Positions 14,288 through 21,215 of a DNA stretch of 24,446 bases are shown here, in pieces. The stretch covers positions 1 through 24,446 of the forward strand of contig DKVC01000274.1 of assembly GCA_002490995.1 (NCBI GenBank). Reading direction: 5' to 3'. Source of the stretch: Lachnospiraceae bacterium UBA7188 (GTDB lineage: Bacteria; Bacillota; Clostridia; Lachnospirales; Lachnospiraceae). Below the pieces are notes generated by a model. The model worked only from the letters and a program-made list of their open reading frames with translations, was not told the DNA's origin and ran no database searches. Position numbers and translations under genes: made by a program. The stretch's first letter is position 1; each line of letters opens with the position of its first letter.

Positions 14288-15636
14288 AAAAGCAGAGAGC
14301 ATATTTTGCCACGGGCGCCACAAGGGAAGTGGATAAACGGATTGCCATATTGAAGCGGCTGCAGCAGGCAATCCGTAATCACGAAACAAGGCTTGCCGAA
14401 GCCATGAAGAAGGATTTGGGAAAAAGCCCCAGCGAGTCCTACATGTGCGAGGTAGGATTGACATTAAGCGAACTTTCCTATCAGATCAGCCATCTGAAGA
14501 GATGGGCGAAACCGAAGCGCCGGGGCACAGATCTGACGAATTTTCACGGAAAAAGCTTTTCGGTGCGGGAGCCCTACGGCTGCGTGCTGGTGATGTCGCC
14601 CTGGAATTATCCTTTTCTGCTGTGCGTGGAGCCCATGATCGGGGCCATTGCGGCGGGGAACTGCTGTGTGCTCAAGCCCTCGGCTTATTCCCCGGCAACC
14701 TCAGCCGCCATAAAAGAGCTGGTGAAAGAGGTTTTCCCGGAGGAATATGTGGCAGTGGTGGAAGGCGGCCGGGCGGAGAACAGCGCTTTGCTGGAGGAGC
14801 GGTTTGACTATATTTTCTTCACCGGGGGCGTGGCTGCGGGCAGGCTGGTGATGGAAAAGGCGGCTGCGCATCTGACTCCGGTTACGCTGGAACTGGGAGG
14901 AAAGAGCCCCTGTATTGTAGACAAAACTGCGGACTTAAAGCTTGCCGCGGCAAGAATCGCTTTTGGAAAATATTTGAACTGCGGGCAGACCTGTGTGGCG
15001 CCGGATTACCTTCTGATCGACAGGAGTGTAAAGGATGCTTTTCTGGAGCAGTTTATTCGGACGGTGAAGCGGATGTACGGGGAGAAGCCCCTGGAGAATC
15101 CCGATTACGGAAAGATTATCAACAGGAAGCATTTTGACAGGATTTGCGGGCTGATGGATTCAAAGAAGCTGGTGTACGGAGGGGAGACGGATGCGGACGC
15201 CCTGCGGATTGCGCCTGCAGTGATGGATCACGTATCCCGGGCGGACGCGGTGATGCAGGAGGAGATATTCGGGCCTGTGCTGCCTGTGCTGACCTTCGAT
15301 GAAATCGGGCAGGCTTTCGATTTCGTTCTGGAAGGGGAGAAGCCGCTGGCAGGTTATCTGTTTACCAGAAATAAAGAGACGGAGAAACGGTTTCTGGAGC
15401 AGGTCTCCTTCGGTGGGGGCTGCATTAACGATACCATTGTGCATCTTGCCACATCCCGCATGGGCTTCGGCGGTGTGGGAAACAGTGGGATGGGCTCTTA
15501 TCATGGATGTAAGAGTTTTGAGACTTTTACGCATGAGAAGAATATTCTGAAAAAGTATGGGTGGATCGATCTGCCGCTCCGGTATCAGCCTTACAGCGGG
15601 AGGAAGGACGGGCTGATACGTATGTTTCTGAAGTAG
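14266..15636 (+). CDS. Aldehyde dehydrogenase, class 3-like (YwdH/AlkH type)
   Basis: A 456-residue NAD(P)-dependent aldehyde dehydrogenase. Cofactor and catalytic motifs are MSPWNYPF near 110-117, FTGGVAAGR near 184-192, ELGGKSP with the general base Glu209, and NCGQTCVAPDY with the catalytic Cys243. Length and the short N-terminus match the class 3/fatty-aldehyde group. The C-terminus (RYQPYSGRKDGLIRMFLK) is basic and aromatic, as in members that bind membranes, which would suit long-chain aldehydes. FTGGVAAG has Ala where many relatives have FTGS, a mild variation. It begins inside the alcohol dehydrogenase gene (22-base overlap, AAAGGAAGCGGG ribosome site), so both are translated together. 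Confidence 0.93.
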   Translation: MEISSIVKKQRAYFATGATREVDKRIAILKRLQQAIRNHETRLAEAMKKDLGKSPSESYMCEVGLTLSELSYQISHLKRWAKPKRRGTDLTNFHGKSFSVREPYGCVLVMSPWNYPFLLCVEPMIGAIAAGNCCVLKPSAYSPATSAAIKELVKEVFPEEYVAVVEGGRAENSALLEERFDYIFFTGGVAAGRLVMEKAAAHLTPVTLELGGKSPCIVDKTADLKLAAARIAFGKYLNCGQTCVAPDYLLIDRSVKDAFLEQFIRTVKRMYGEKPLENPDYGKIINRKHFDRICGLMDSKKLVYGGETDADALRIAPAVMDHVSRADAVMQEEIFGPVLPVLTFDEIGQAFDFVLEGEKPLAGYLFTRNKETEKRFLEQVSFGGGCINDTIVHLATSRMGFGGVGNSGMGSYHGCKSFETFTHEKNILKKYGWIDLPLRYQPYSGRKDGLIRMFLK

Positions 15637-15647
15637 GAGGCAGGTGG

Positions 15648-15743
15648 ATGACAATTCGTGGTGTGAGAGCAATCACTAATTTGCAGGGTTACAGAGCGAT
15701 TGAGATTTGGAGTCCGTCGGTATTATTGGAAAGTGAGGAATGA
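15648..15743 (+). CDS. Very small ORF (31 aa) after the aldehyde dehydrogenase gene
   Basis: The ATG is preceded by GGAGGCAGGTGG and the frame reads MTIRGVRAITNLQGYRAIEIWSPS and a few acidic residues. It ends two bases before the ATG of the next small gene, so it may be co-translated. No family recognised. It could be a real small protein, the stump of a longer gene, or a leader for the next frame. The good ribosome site is the main support. Confidence 0.4.
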   Translation: MTIRGVRAITNLQGYRAIEIWSPSVLLESEE

Positions 15744-15745
15744 AT

Positions 15746-15919
15746 ATGGAAAAGCCAATTTTAAGTCCGGATTTTACGATTGAAGATATTCATAAATTAC
15801 GTGAGTATAATTATGAACTGACAAAAAATATGAGTGACAAGGAACGAATGGATTACTACAATAACAGGGGAAGGGAAGTTCAGAGGAAATTGGAGCAGCT
15901 GAAAGCCGCAAATGTTTAG
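15746..15919 (+). CDS. Small hypothetical protein (57 aa)
   Basis: A charged helical protein reading MEKPILSPDFTIEDIHKLRE and then YNYELTKNMSDKERMDYYNN before a basic/acidic helix. The 'DFTIEDIHKlREYNYE' start recalls small proteins common in Clostridia that sit beside toxin-antitoxin genes; this is memory, not a search. GTGAGGAATGA lies just upstream and overlaps the end of the 31-aa frame. More AT-rich than the dehydrogenase genes. No toxin-like partner follows; the next gene is metG with its own promoter. Confidence 0.65.
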   Translation: MEKPILSPDFTIEDIHKLREYNYELTKNMSDKERMDYYNNRGREVQRKLEQLKAANV

Positions 15920-15982
15920 CAGTTGATTTTCAATTATTTTTTCTTTGGTCAAAAACCTTATTTGAAATTTCGAAATAAAGGC

Positions 15983-16010
15983 TTTACAAATCCGAAATTT
16001 ATGATATGAT
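15983..16010 (+). promoter_or_regulatory. Promoter of the metG T-box transcript
   Basis: TTTACA (15983-15988), a 16-base spacer and TATGAT (16005-16010). The preceding ATTTCGAAAT (15967-15976) is a perfect palindrome. AATAAAGGCTTTACA (15974-15988) is identical to the sequence at the 63-aa gene promoter (6292-6306). Confidence 0.7.
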
Positions 16011-16020
16011 GATTTTATTG

Positions 16021-16094
16021 ACGCGGAAGGCAGTCGGCAGAGAACGGTTCTGCACTGCGGGACGCGTACATGAGGAAGTGCCCGGGCATTTCCT
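16021..16094 (+). other. Two additional 5' hairpins ahead of T-box stem I
   Basis: Hairpin 1 has outer arms ACGCG (16021-16025) / CGCGT (16063-16067) and inner arms GCAGT-GCAGA / TCTGC-ACTGC (16030-16041 and 16049-16058). Hairpin 2 is AGGAAGTGCCC/GGGCATTTCCT (16073-16094), 11 pairs with one G-U and no spare loop bases. Both lie after the promoter and should be in the transcript. No T run follows, so they are not terminators. Confidence 0.6.
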
Positions 16095-16386
16095 GAAAGG
16101 CTGTGAAGAGAAGAGTAGGCAGTGGGATATGTCACAGAGAGCCTGGACTGGTGAGAACAGGCACAGAAGGAACTGCTGAAAATGGTCTCGGAGCCGCGCA
16201 CCGAAGCACAGAGTTACATTTCACAGACGGACGTGGACGGAAGTGGAAAGTAACCACGTTGTGCCAAGGCTGCGACGGGTTCACCCGTTATCGTGATAGG
16301 CTATCGATGAATCATTTCTCGTCCGTAGCCGATAAGGCTCATGTCGTGAGGCATGGGCGAATTTGGGGTGGTAACACGAAGCTTAT

Positions 16387-16431
16387 GCTCTCGTCCCTGA
16401 AAAGAAATTTTCAGAGAGGAGGGCTTTTTTT
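16387..16431 (+). terminator. Regulated terminator of the T-box
   Basis: GCTCTCGTCCCTGAAAA (16387-16403) pairs with TTTTCAGAGAGGAGGGC (about 16408-16424) with two mismatches and one wobble, followed by seven T. CGTCCC in the left arm is the usual shared segment with the antiterminator. Confidence 0.85.
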
Positions 16432-16599
16432 ATGACTGCAAGATGAAGGATGAATGTATGGAAGCTGTGAGGGGCAGTATTCATATGCCATGGAAAATCA
16501 GGTTCTGTCATGCGGCTTCTGTTTTGCCGGTTTGTCAGCCTGTATATTTTTCGGAAAGGAAACCATGTTATCATCACAATTAGAAATGAGGTAAAAATA

Positions 16600-18363
16600 A
16601 TGAGAAATATTTTGATAGGGGGAGCCTGGCCCTATGCCAACGGTTCCCTGCATATAGGGCATATAGCGGGTTTGCTGCCCGGTGATGTGCTGGCCAGATA
16701 CCACAGGGCTGTCGGCGACAATGTATATTTTGTGTCCGGAAGCGACTGCCACGGGACACCGGTGGCGATCCGGGCGAAAAAGGAAGGGAAGACACCGGAG
16801 GAAATCAGTGATTCTTATCATGCGGAATTTGTGGAGTGCTTTGACTGGCTGGGATTCAGCTATGACGTATATACGAAGACTTCGGCCGAAGCGCACAAAG
16901 ATTTTGTAAGGGAGTTTCATAAGAAGCTGTACGAAAGCGAATATGTCTATGAAAAGGAAACCGCCCAGGCATATTGTGCTCCCTGCGGGACTTTTCTGGC
17001 AGACCGCTTTGTAGTGGGAAAATGCCCGGCGTGCGGAAGCGATGCCCGGGGAGACCAGTGCGATGCCTGCGGAGCGGTGCTGGAACCGGAAAACCTGACG
17101 GAGGCACGATGCGCAGTGTGCGGCAAACCCATCGGTTTCAGGAATTCCAGGCATTTGTACATTGCTGTTTCCAAAATGGAGAGACAGCTTCGGAAACTGG
17201 AAGAGGAACGTCCGCAGTGGAGGAAGAATGCCATCGCTTTTGCGGAACGATATATCGCAGAAGGGCTGAGAGACCGGGCGCTGACCAGGGATTTGGGCTG
17301 GGGCATCAGCGTGCCCAGGGAGGGGTATGAGGGCAAGACCATCTACATCTGGGCGGAAAATGTCCTGGGGTATCTGTCCGCCAGTAAGGTGGCGGCTGAC
17401 AGGAGAGAAGCATTCAGCGGTGATACGGAGCGGAGCAATGCGTATGGCAGGAGTTCGAGTAGCAGGGAAGGTGAAAGAGACGTACCGGACAGCGCGCAAC
17501 ATGGCAATGAAACTGGCGGAGCAGGGCGGACTCCCGAAGAAAGCCAGGAATTCGAAGCACTCTGGGGAGAAAACGCAAAGCACTACTATGTGCACGGCAA
17601 GGACAATATTCCCTTCCATACCATCATTCTCCCGGCGCTTTTAATTGCACATGGCGGGAACTGGCATCTGCCGGATCAGATCGTATCCAGCGAATATATG
17701 ACCCTGGAAGGGCGGAAGATATCCACCAGCCAGAATTATGCAGTCTGGGTGAAGGAATTGCAGCAATGCTGTGAACCGGATTCCGTCCGCTATTTTTTCC
17801 TTGCAAACGGCCCGGAGAAGAAGGATGCTGACTTTTCCTGGAGGGAATATGTAAACAGCCATAACGGTGAACTGTTGGGCGCTTACGGGAATTTCGTCAA
17901 CCGTTCTTTGTCATTTATACAGAAATATTGGGACGGCATTGTACCGGAGGGCGTGGAGGATGCTGAGATCAGCGAAACCATAGAGCAGCTGTTTTCCGTT
18001 ACGGGGGAGCTGATTGAAAAGGCATGCTTTAAGGACGCCATTGGCGGGATATTTGACTTTGTGCGGAGCGCCAACAAGTACTTCGACACGCAGAAACCCT
18101 GGGCGACCAGGGAAAGCGATGAAGCCGCCTGCAAGGTTACGCTTTTTCAGTGTGTCCAGATCATTGCGAACCTTGCGGTGCTTCTTTCTCCCTTTCTGCC
18201 CTTTTCCTCGGAAAAAATATGCGGATGGCTGGGAATCGGGAACCGCTGGGAAAAGCAGCAGGTTCCGTCTGGTTACAGGCTGCCGGAGACAGGGATTTTG
18301 TTTCAGAGGATCGATAAAAAGGCTACGCTGCATTCAGCTTTCGGTGAAGCAGGATTGCCATGA
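16600..18363 (+). CDS. metG: Methionyl-tRNA synthetase, archaeal-type zinc-binding form
   Basis: A 587-residue class I synthetase that charges tRNA-Met. The HIGH motif is HIGH at 18-21, the KMSKS motif is present as KISTS (373-377). A four-cysteine-pair zinc insert is seen at about 128-187 (CAPC, CPAC, CDAC, CAVC). GKDNIPFHTIILPALL follows, and the anticodon-binding helical domain fills the C-terminal 200 residues. There is no C-terminal OB-fold tRNA-binding appendix. Residues of about 268-315 are a polar Ser/Gly/Glu/Arg-rich stretch between YLSASKVAAD and EFEALWGENAKHYYVHG, where relatives have only a short link, so this is an insertion. The start at 16600 is after GAGGT and matches the family's start. 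A 168-base stretch separates it from the T-box terminator. Confidence 0.95.
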   Translation: MRNILIGGAWPYANGSLHIGHIAGLLPGDVLARYHRAVGDNVYFVSGSDCHGTPVAIRAKKEGKTPEEISDSYHAEFVECFDWLGFSYDVYTKTSAEAHKDFVREFHKKLYESEYVYEKETAQAYCAPCGTFLADRFVVGKCPACGSDARGDQCDACGAVLEPENLTEARCAVCGKPIGFRNSRHLYIAVSKMERQLRKLEEERPQWRKNAIAFAERYIAEGLRDRALTRDLGWGISVPREGYEGKTIYIWAENVLGYLSASKVAADRREAFSGDTERSNAYGRSSSSREGERDVPDSAQHGNETGGAGRTPEESQEFEALWGENAKHYYVHGKDNIPFHTIILPALLIAHGGNWHLPDQIVSSEYMTLEGRKISTSQNYAVWVKELQQCCEPDSVRYFFLANGPEKKDADFSWREYVNSHNGELLGAYGNFVNRSLSFIQKYWDGIVPEGVEDAEISETIEQLFSVTGELIEKACFKDAIGGIFDFVRSANKYFDTQKPWATRESDEAACKVTLFQCVQIIANLAVLLSPFLPFSSEKICGWLGIGNRWEKQQVPSGYRLPETGILFQRIDKKATLHSAFGEAGLP

Positions 18364-18407
18364 GGGCGGTTATGGCTGCGGCAAGCACATCCGCGATGAT
18401 TCCTTTC

Positions 18408-18444
18408 TTTACAAAATGTATGCCACAATATATACTAATGGCAT
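18408..18444 (+). promoter_or_regulatory. Promoter and operator-like repeat for the SEC-C gene
   Basis: TTTACA (18408-18413), 17 bases and TATACT (18431-18436). An inverted repeat ATGCCA (18420-18425) / TGGCAT (18439-18444) brackets the -10, a typical repressor position. The stretch ATATATACTAAT over the -10 is shared with the vapBC promoter (19897-19908). Confidence 0.65.
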
Positions 18445-18510
18445 AACAAAGTTTGTTACTTGCGCGGTTGGATGAATTTTAGCAGTGCGCGATGCACAGA
18501 AGGGAGAAGT

Positions 18511-19842
18511 ATGGAAGCATTACAAAACGCATTAGAAGCCATAACCTGGCGCAGCACGAAATTTCCCGGGGAGGAATTTAAAGTCATATGCGCCAACAAA
18601 ACCGAGGCGATTCCCTGCTTGCGCAGCGCCATAGAGAAAGCAGTCGCAGAAGGGGCAAATCTGGATGAGAACTACCAGCTTCATTTTTATGCCATGTACC
18701 TGTTGGCAGAGTTTCAGGACAGAGAATTTTTTCCCAAAATGATGGAGTTGGCATCCCTGCCGGAGAAGACACTGGATTATCTGATGGGAGATGCAATGAC
18801 AGAGAGCCTGCCGCATATTTTATATAACATGTATAACGGAGAGATTCAGCTTATCAAAGAGGCCATTTACAGCCCGGAGGTTTATGACTTTGTGAAATCG
18901 GGATTGTTGAGGGTAATGGGACAGCTGTATCTGGACGGGCAGTTTGGAAAAGAGGAGTGGCAGGAGTTCCTGCGAGGGATTGTATACGGGGAAACGATTG
19001 GCGATTATATGTACAATACGCTGGCGGATGTCATCTGCAAGTGCCATTTTGTAGAGATGCTCCCCGAGATACGCAGGCTCTATGAGGATGACCGCATAGA
19101 CAGGAAAGCCATAGGCGGATATGATGAAAATGTGGACGAGATGTTTACCTATCGGGAAGGGCGGGAGCGCTTTTGCAGGCAGACAATCAATGCGGCGGAG
19201 ACGCTCAGAGGCTGGGCGATGTTTGAGGACTCGGCAAAAGAAATTGACGACGAAAAGTGGGCACAGAATTTTTCCAGGATGTTAAAGGAATTTGACAGGG
19301 AATATACCAAGGCAGAACCGAAACGCAAGATCGGCAGGAATGACCCATGTCCCTGCGGCAGCGGAAAAAAGTATAAGCAGTGTTGTCTGAATAAGCCCAA
19401 AAATCCGGAAGATTTGGCGGAGAGTGAGCAGGAGAGGGCGAAATGGCTGAAGGATTATCCGCCGGCGAAAAAAGGTGGGGAAGATGACAGGGTTTACCTG
19501 GAAGATTATTACAGCCGGGAGAGCATGGAGATTGACAGGCTGCTGTATCTTGCCCTGGCGCACCGGGCAATCCCCATATGGCGGAGGGAAGAAAAAACAG
19601 TGACAGAACGCAGGCAGAGAATTTATCTAACGGCTGCATTTGAGAAGTTCCGGGCATTGACAGAGAAAGAGAACATAAGATCTTTTCAGGAGTATGATAA
19701 AACCTGTTCCATTCACTATTATTGTGAGGACTGGCTGGAAATACTGCAGGAGCTGCTTCAGAAAGAGGATGAGAAGGGAATCCTGGAAGATGTACGCGGG
19801 ATTTATGGGAAGATGAAACAGGCAGCCCAGGCCGCGCTTTGA
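18511..19842 (+). CDS. SEC-C motif protein with DUF1186-like helical repeat
   Basis: A 443-residue soluble protein. Residues 1-265 are a helical repeat-like region ('SLPHILYNMYNGEIQLIKEAIYSPEVYDFVKSGLLRVMGQLY' and similar) that fits DUF1186. A SEC-C zinc motif, IGRNDPCPCGSGKKYKQCC, lies at 274-292, with ligands Cys280, Cys282, Cys291 and Cys292. In SecA this motif binds zinc and SecB/ribosome; in free-standing proteins its role is mostly unknown. The C-terminal 150 residues are helical and charged with no known domain. AGAAGGGAGAAG precedes the ATG. It has its own promoter between metG and the VapBC module, and the operator-like repeat suggests control by an unidentified factor. Confidence 0.85.
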   Translation: MEALQNALEAITWRSTKFPGEEFKVICANKTEAIPCLRSAIEKAVAEGANLDENYQLHFYAMYLLAEFQDREFFPKMMELASLPEKTLDYLMGDAMTESLPHILYNMYNGEIQLIKEAIYSPEVYDFVKSGLLRVMGQLYLDGQFGKEEWQEFLRGIVYGETIGDYMYNTLADVICKCHFVEMLPEIRRLYEDDRIDRKAIGGYDENVDEMFTYREGRERFCRQTINAAETLRGWAMFEDSAKEIDDEKWAQNFSRMLKEFDREYTKAEPKRKIGRNDPCPCGSGKKYKQCCLNKPKNPEDLAESEQERAKWLKDYPPAKKGGEDDRVYLEDYYSRESMEIDRLLYLALAHRAIPIWRREEKTVTERRQRIYLTAAFEKFRALTEKENIRSFQEYDKTCSIHYYCEDWLEILQELLQKEDEKGILEDVRGIYGKMKQAAQAAL

Positions 19843-19876
19843 TTTTGAATGAATAATGGTGGCAGTCATTTTGGAC

Positions 19877-19905
19877 TTGACGGAGTATATATCGCGATAT
19901 ATACT
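19877..19905 (+). promoter_or_regulatory. vapBC promoter with perfect palindromic operator
   Basis: TTGACG (19877-19882), a 17-base spacer and TATACT (19900-19905). A perfect 22-bp palindrome with half-sites AGTATATATCG and CGATATATACT (19884-19905) fills the spacer and the -10. An AbrB-type antitoxin dimer bound here would exclude polymerase, giving the usual conditional autoregulation. Confidence 0.85.
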
Positions 19906-19929
19906 AATAGAACAAGGAGGAAGTTTCAT

Positions 19930-20160
19930 ATGATGACAGCGAAAGTATTTCAAAACGGAAGAAGCCAGGCAGTAAGGCTTCCCAGGGAATGCAGGTTTGA
20001 CAGTGAGGAAGTTGCGGTGAATAAAATCGGCGACATTGTGATACTGATGCCCAAAGAAAATAAGTGGGGCGGATTCCTGAACGGATTGGAGCTTTTTTCG
20101 GATGATTTTATGGAGGATGGGCGCAGCGTGCAGCCGGTGCAGGAGCGTGAAGAATTGTGA
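19930..20160 (+). CDS. vapB: VapB-type antitoxin (AbrB/MazE-like DNA-binding)
   Basis: A 76-residue protein beginning MMTAKVFQNGRSQAVRLPRE, the swapped-hairpin AbrB fold start common to VapB antitoxins of the 'FxnGRSQAVRLPxxxRF' class. The C-terminal half (FLNGLELFSDDFMEDGRSVQP) is acidic and should wrap the toxin. AAGGAGG lies 9 bases before the ATG at 19930; ATG 19933 is an alternative. Its stop overlaps the GTG start of the toxin by one base set (GTGA). It should repress its own promoter through the palindrome just upstream. Confidence 0.9.
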   Translation: MMTAKVFQNGRSQAVRLPRECRFDSEEVAVNKIGDIVILMPKENKWGGFLNGLELFSDDFMEDGRSVQPVQEREEL

Positions 20161-20564
20161 AATATATGCTGGACACCAATATCTGCATTTATACGATTAA
20201 GAAAAAGCCGGAATCTGTGATTCGGAAATTCCTGTCCCATGATCCGGACGAACTGTGTATTTCATCGATTACGTATGCGGAGCTGATGCATGGTGTGGAG
20301 AAGAGCCAGGCGGCGGAAAAAAACAGGCTCGCGCTGACGCTGTTTCTTTCGCCGATTGTTGTCCTGGATTTCGGCAGTTCCGCAGCAGAAGAATACGGGA
20401 AAATCAGGGCGGAACTTGAGAGGAAGGGGACGCCCATAGGTTCCATGGATCTGCTTATTGCAGGGCATGCGAAATCCGAAAACTTAATTCTTGTGACCAA
20501 TAATACAAGGGAGTTTGTCCGCGTGGAAGGACTGAAGCTGGAAGATTGGGCATCCTCCCGGTAA
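20157..20564 (+). CDS. vapC: VapC-type PIN domain ribonuclease toxin
   Basis: A 135-residue PIN domain protein. Acidic metal-binding residues are in place: Asp6 in MLDTNICIY, Glu42 in ITYAELMHGVE, Asp98 in GSMDLLIAGHA, and VTNNTREF (113-120) completes the site. It should be an endoribonuclease, in VapC relatives often cutting initiator tRNA or rRNA, held inactive by VapB. GTG at 20157 is the start because it gives the family's normal MKYMLDTN opening and overlaps the antitoxin stop; ATG at 20166 would lose three residues. Complete and apparently active. Confidence 0.93.
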   Translation: MKYMLDTNICIYTIKKKPESVIRKFLSHDPDELCISSITYAELMHGVEKSQAAEKNRLALTLFLSPIVVLDFGSSAAEEYGKIRAELERKGTPIGSMDLLIAGHAKSENLILVTNNTREFVRVEGLKLEDWASSR

Positions 20565-20627
20565 ACTGCAGACCGCCAGGATTTACAGTGGTGTCTACGG
20601 GAAAGTACCTGACTGGCGGTTTGCGGT
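20565..20627. repeat. AGACCGCCAG inverted repeat, copy 2
   Basis: GCAGACCGCCAG (20568-20579) pairs with CTGGCGGTTTGC (20613-20624), 11 of 12, with further G-U pairs outside, starting just after the vapC stop codon. The same arms occur at 9027-9080. No T tract follows. A second small inverted repeat, TACTGC (20635-20640) / GCAGTA (20656-20661), comes next. The stretch 20565-20842 has no gene. Confidence 0.6.
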
Positions 20628-20661
20628 CGGGTTGTACTGCAAATTTAATCGGTTCGCAGTA

Positions 20662-20727
20662 TATACTCGCGAGCGCATTCATTTTCCGGTTCTCTGTTCC
20701 ACAATACAGATGCGCTCGCTCGTTATA
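20662..20727. mobile_element. 66-bp palindromic element with TATA ends
   Basis: The left end TATACTCGCGAGCGCATT (20662-20679) is copy 2 of the 18-bp motif. The right end (20710-20727), read on the minus strand, is TATAACGAGCGAGCGCAT. CGAGCGCAT (20670-20678) and ATGCGCTCG (20710-20718) are perfect 9-bp arms. The whole looks like a miniature inverted-repeat element bounded by TATA on both sides. Its right end shares CGCTCGTTATACATTT with the flank of copy A (9658-9673). Confidence 0.6.
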
Positions 20728-20842
20728 CATTTATGTTAGCAAATGTTTTTGAACGTGAGTATAAATTATGGTATGGATACCGCAGCAGAAGGAAATTATC
20801 TTTTCTGCTGCGGTATATTTATTGGAACGGTGTATATTAAAA

Positions 20843-20930
20843 CTATTTAAAATTATTTTGAAATAGTTATTGACATACATACTGCCATGTGCTAAAGTGT
20901 AGGCATCTACTTAAAAATAATTTGAAATAG
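20843..20930 (+). promoter_or_regulatory. sdpR-sdpI promoter with two flanking operators
   Basis: TTGACA (20870-20875), 17 bases and TAAAGT (20893-20898) lie between two 24-bp imperfect palindromes: 20843-20866 (CTATTT...GAAATAG) and 20907-20930 (CTACTT...GAAATAG). They share the TTGAAATAG right half and lie 64 bp apart, start to start. ArsR/SdpR proteins bind such palindromes, so the downstream regulator probably closes its own promoter from both sides. Confidence 0.75.
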
Positions 20931-20945
20931 ATTGGAGGTGGTTCA

Positions 20946-21215
20946 TTGGCAGTTAGTGAAGTGCTGGCAGCTCTGGCGGACGAGACCCGGAGAAAAATCC
21001 TGCTGAAGCTGAAAGAAGGAAAGATAAGCTCAGGCGACTTGGCCGTTGCCCTGGAGATGACGCCCCAGGCACTGTCCTACCACCTGTCCAAGCTGAAAAA
21101 AGCAGACCTGATCTATGAGACCAGGTACAAGAATTTTATTTATTATGAACTGAACCTGTCTATTCTGGACGAAACGATTTTGTGGATGAACAGCCTGCGA
21201 GGAGGACAAGAATGA
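20946..21215 (+). CDS. sdpR: ArsR/SdpR family autorepressor
   Basis: An 89-residue winged helix protein: 'VLAALADETRRKILLKLKEGKISSGDLAVALEMTPQALSYHLSKLKKADLIYETRYKNFIYYELN' is a complete ArsR-type domain without metal-binding cysteines, as in SdpR. TTG is used as start, five bases after GGAGGTG; no ATG precedes it. The stop overlaps the ATG of sdpI (ATGA). In Bacillus, SdpR is inactivated when membrane SdpI captures the SdpC toxin; the same logic is inferred here, but no sdpC-like gene is in view. Confidence 0.88.
   Translation: MAVSEVLAALADETRRKILLKLKEGKISSGDLAVALEMTPQALSYHLSKLKKADLIYETRYKNFIYYELNLSILDETILWMNSLRGGQE

Larger units (their letters stand above)
16018..16431 (+). promoter_or_regulatory. 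T-box leader for methionyl-tRNA synthetase
   Basis: The leader shows the ordered parts of a T-box. AGTA at 16114-16117 opens stem I. Next comes a GA/kink-turn motif (CAGAGAGCC...GGTGAGAACAGG, about 16135-16161), with GCAGT/ACTGC closing below it. The specifier loop holds CTGAAAATGG, whose ATG (16182-16184) matches methionine. Stems II-III follow (ACGGGTTCACCCGT near 16275-16289). The T-box sequence TTGGGGTGGTAACACG (16363-16378) contains TGGT (16369-16372), which pairs with the uncharged tRNA end. The terminator arms are 16387-16431. Uncharged tRNA-Met should favour the antiterminator and so switch on metG. Two extra hairpins (16021-16094) come before stem I, which is not usual. Confidence 0.9.

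Noticed and set aside
16565..16594. Nine-codon leader peptide gene before metG
   Set aside because: Only a moderate ribosome site and no methionine run or attenuator after it; kept as a note in the T-box finding and not called as a gene.
17327..17644. 105-codon alternative frame over the MetRS insertion
   Set aside because: No start signal, and the metG frame runs through without interruption; no sign of a separate inserted gene.
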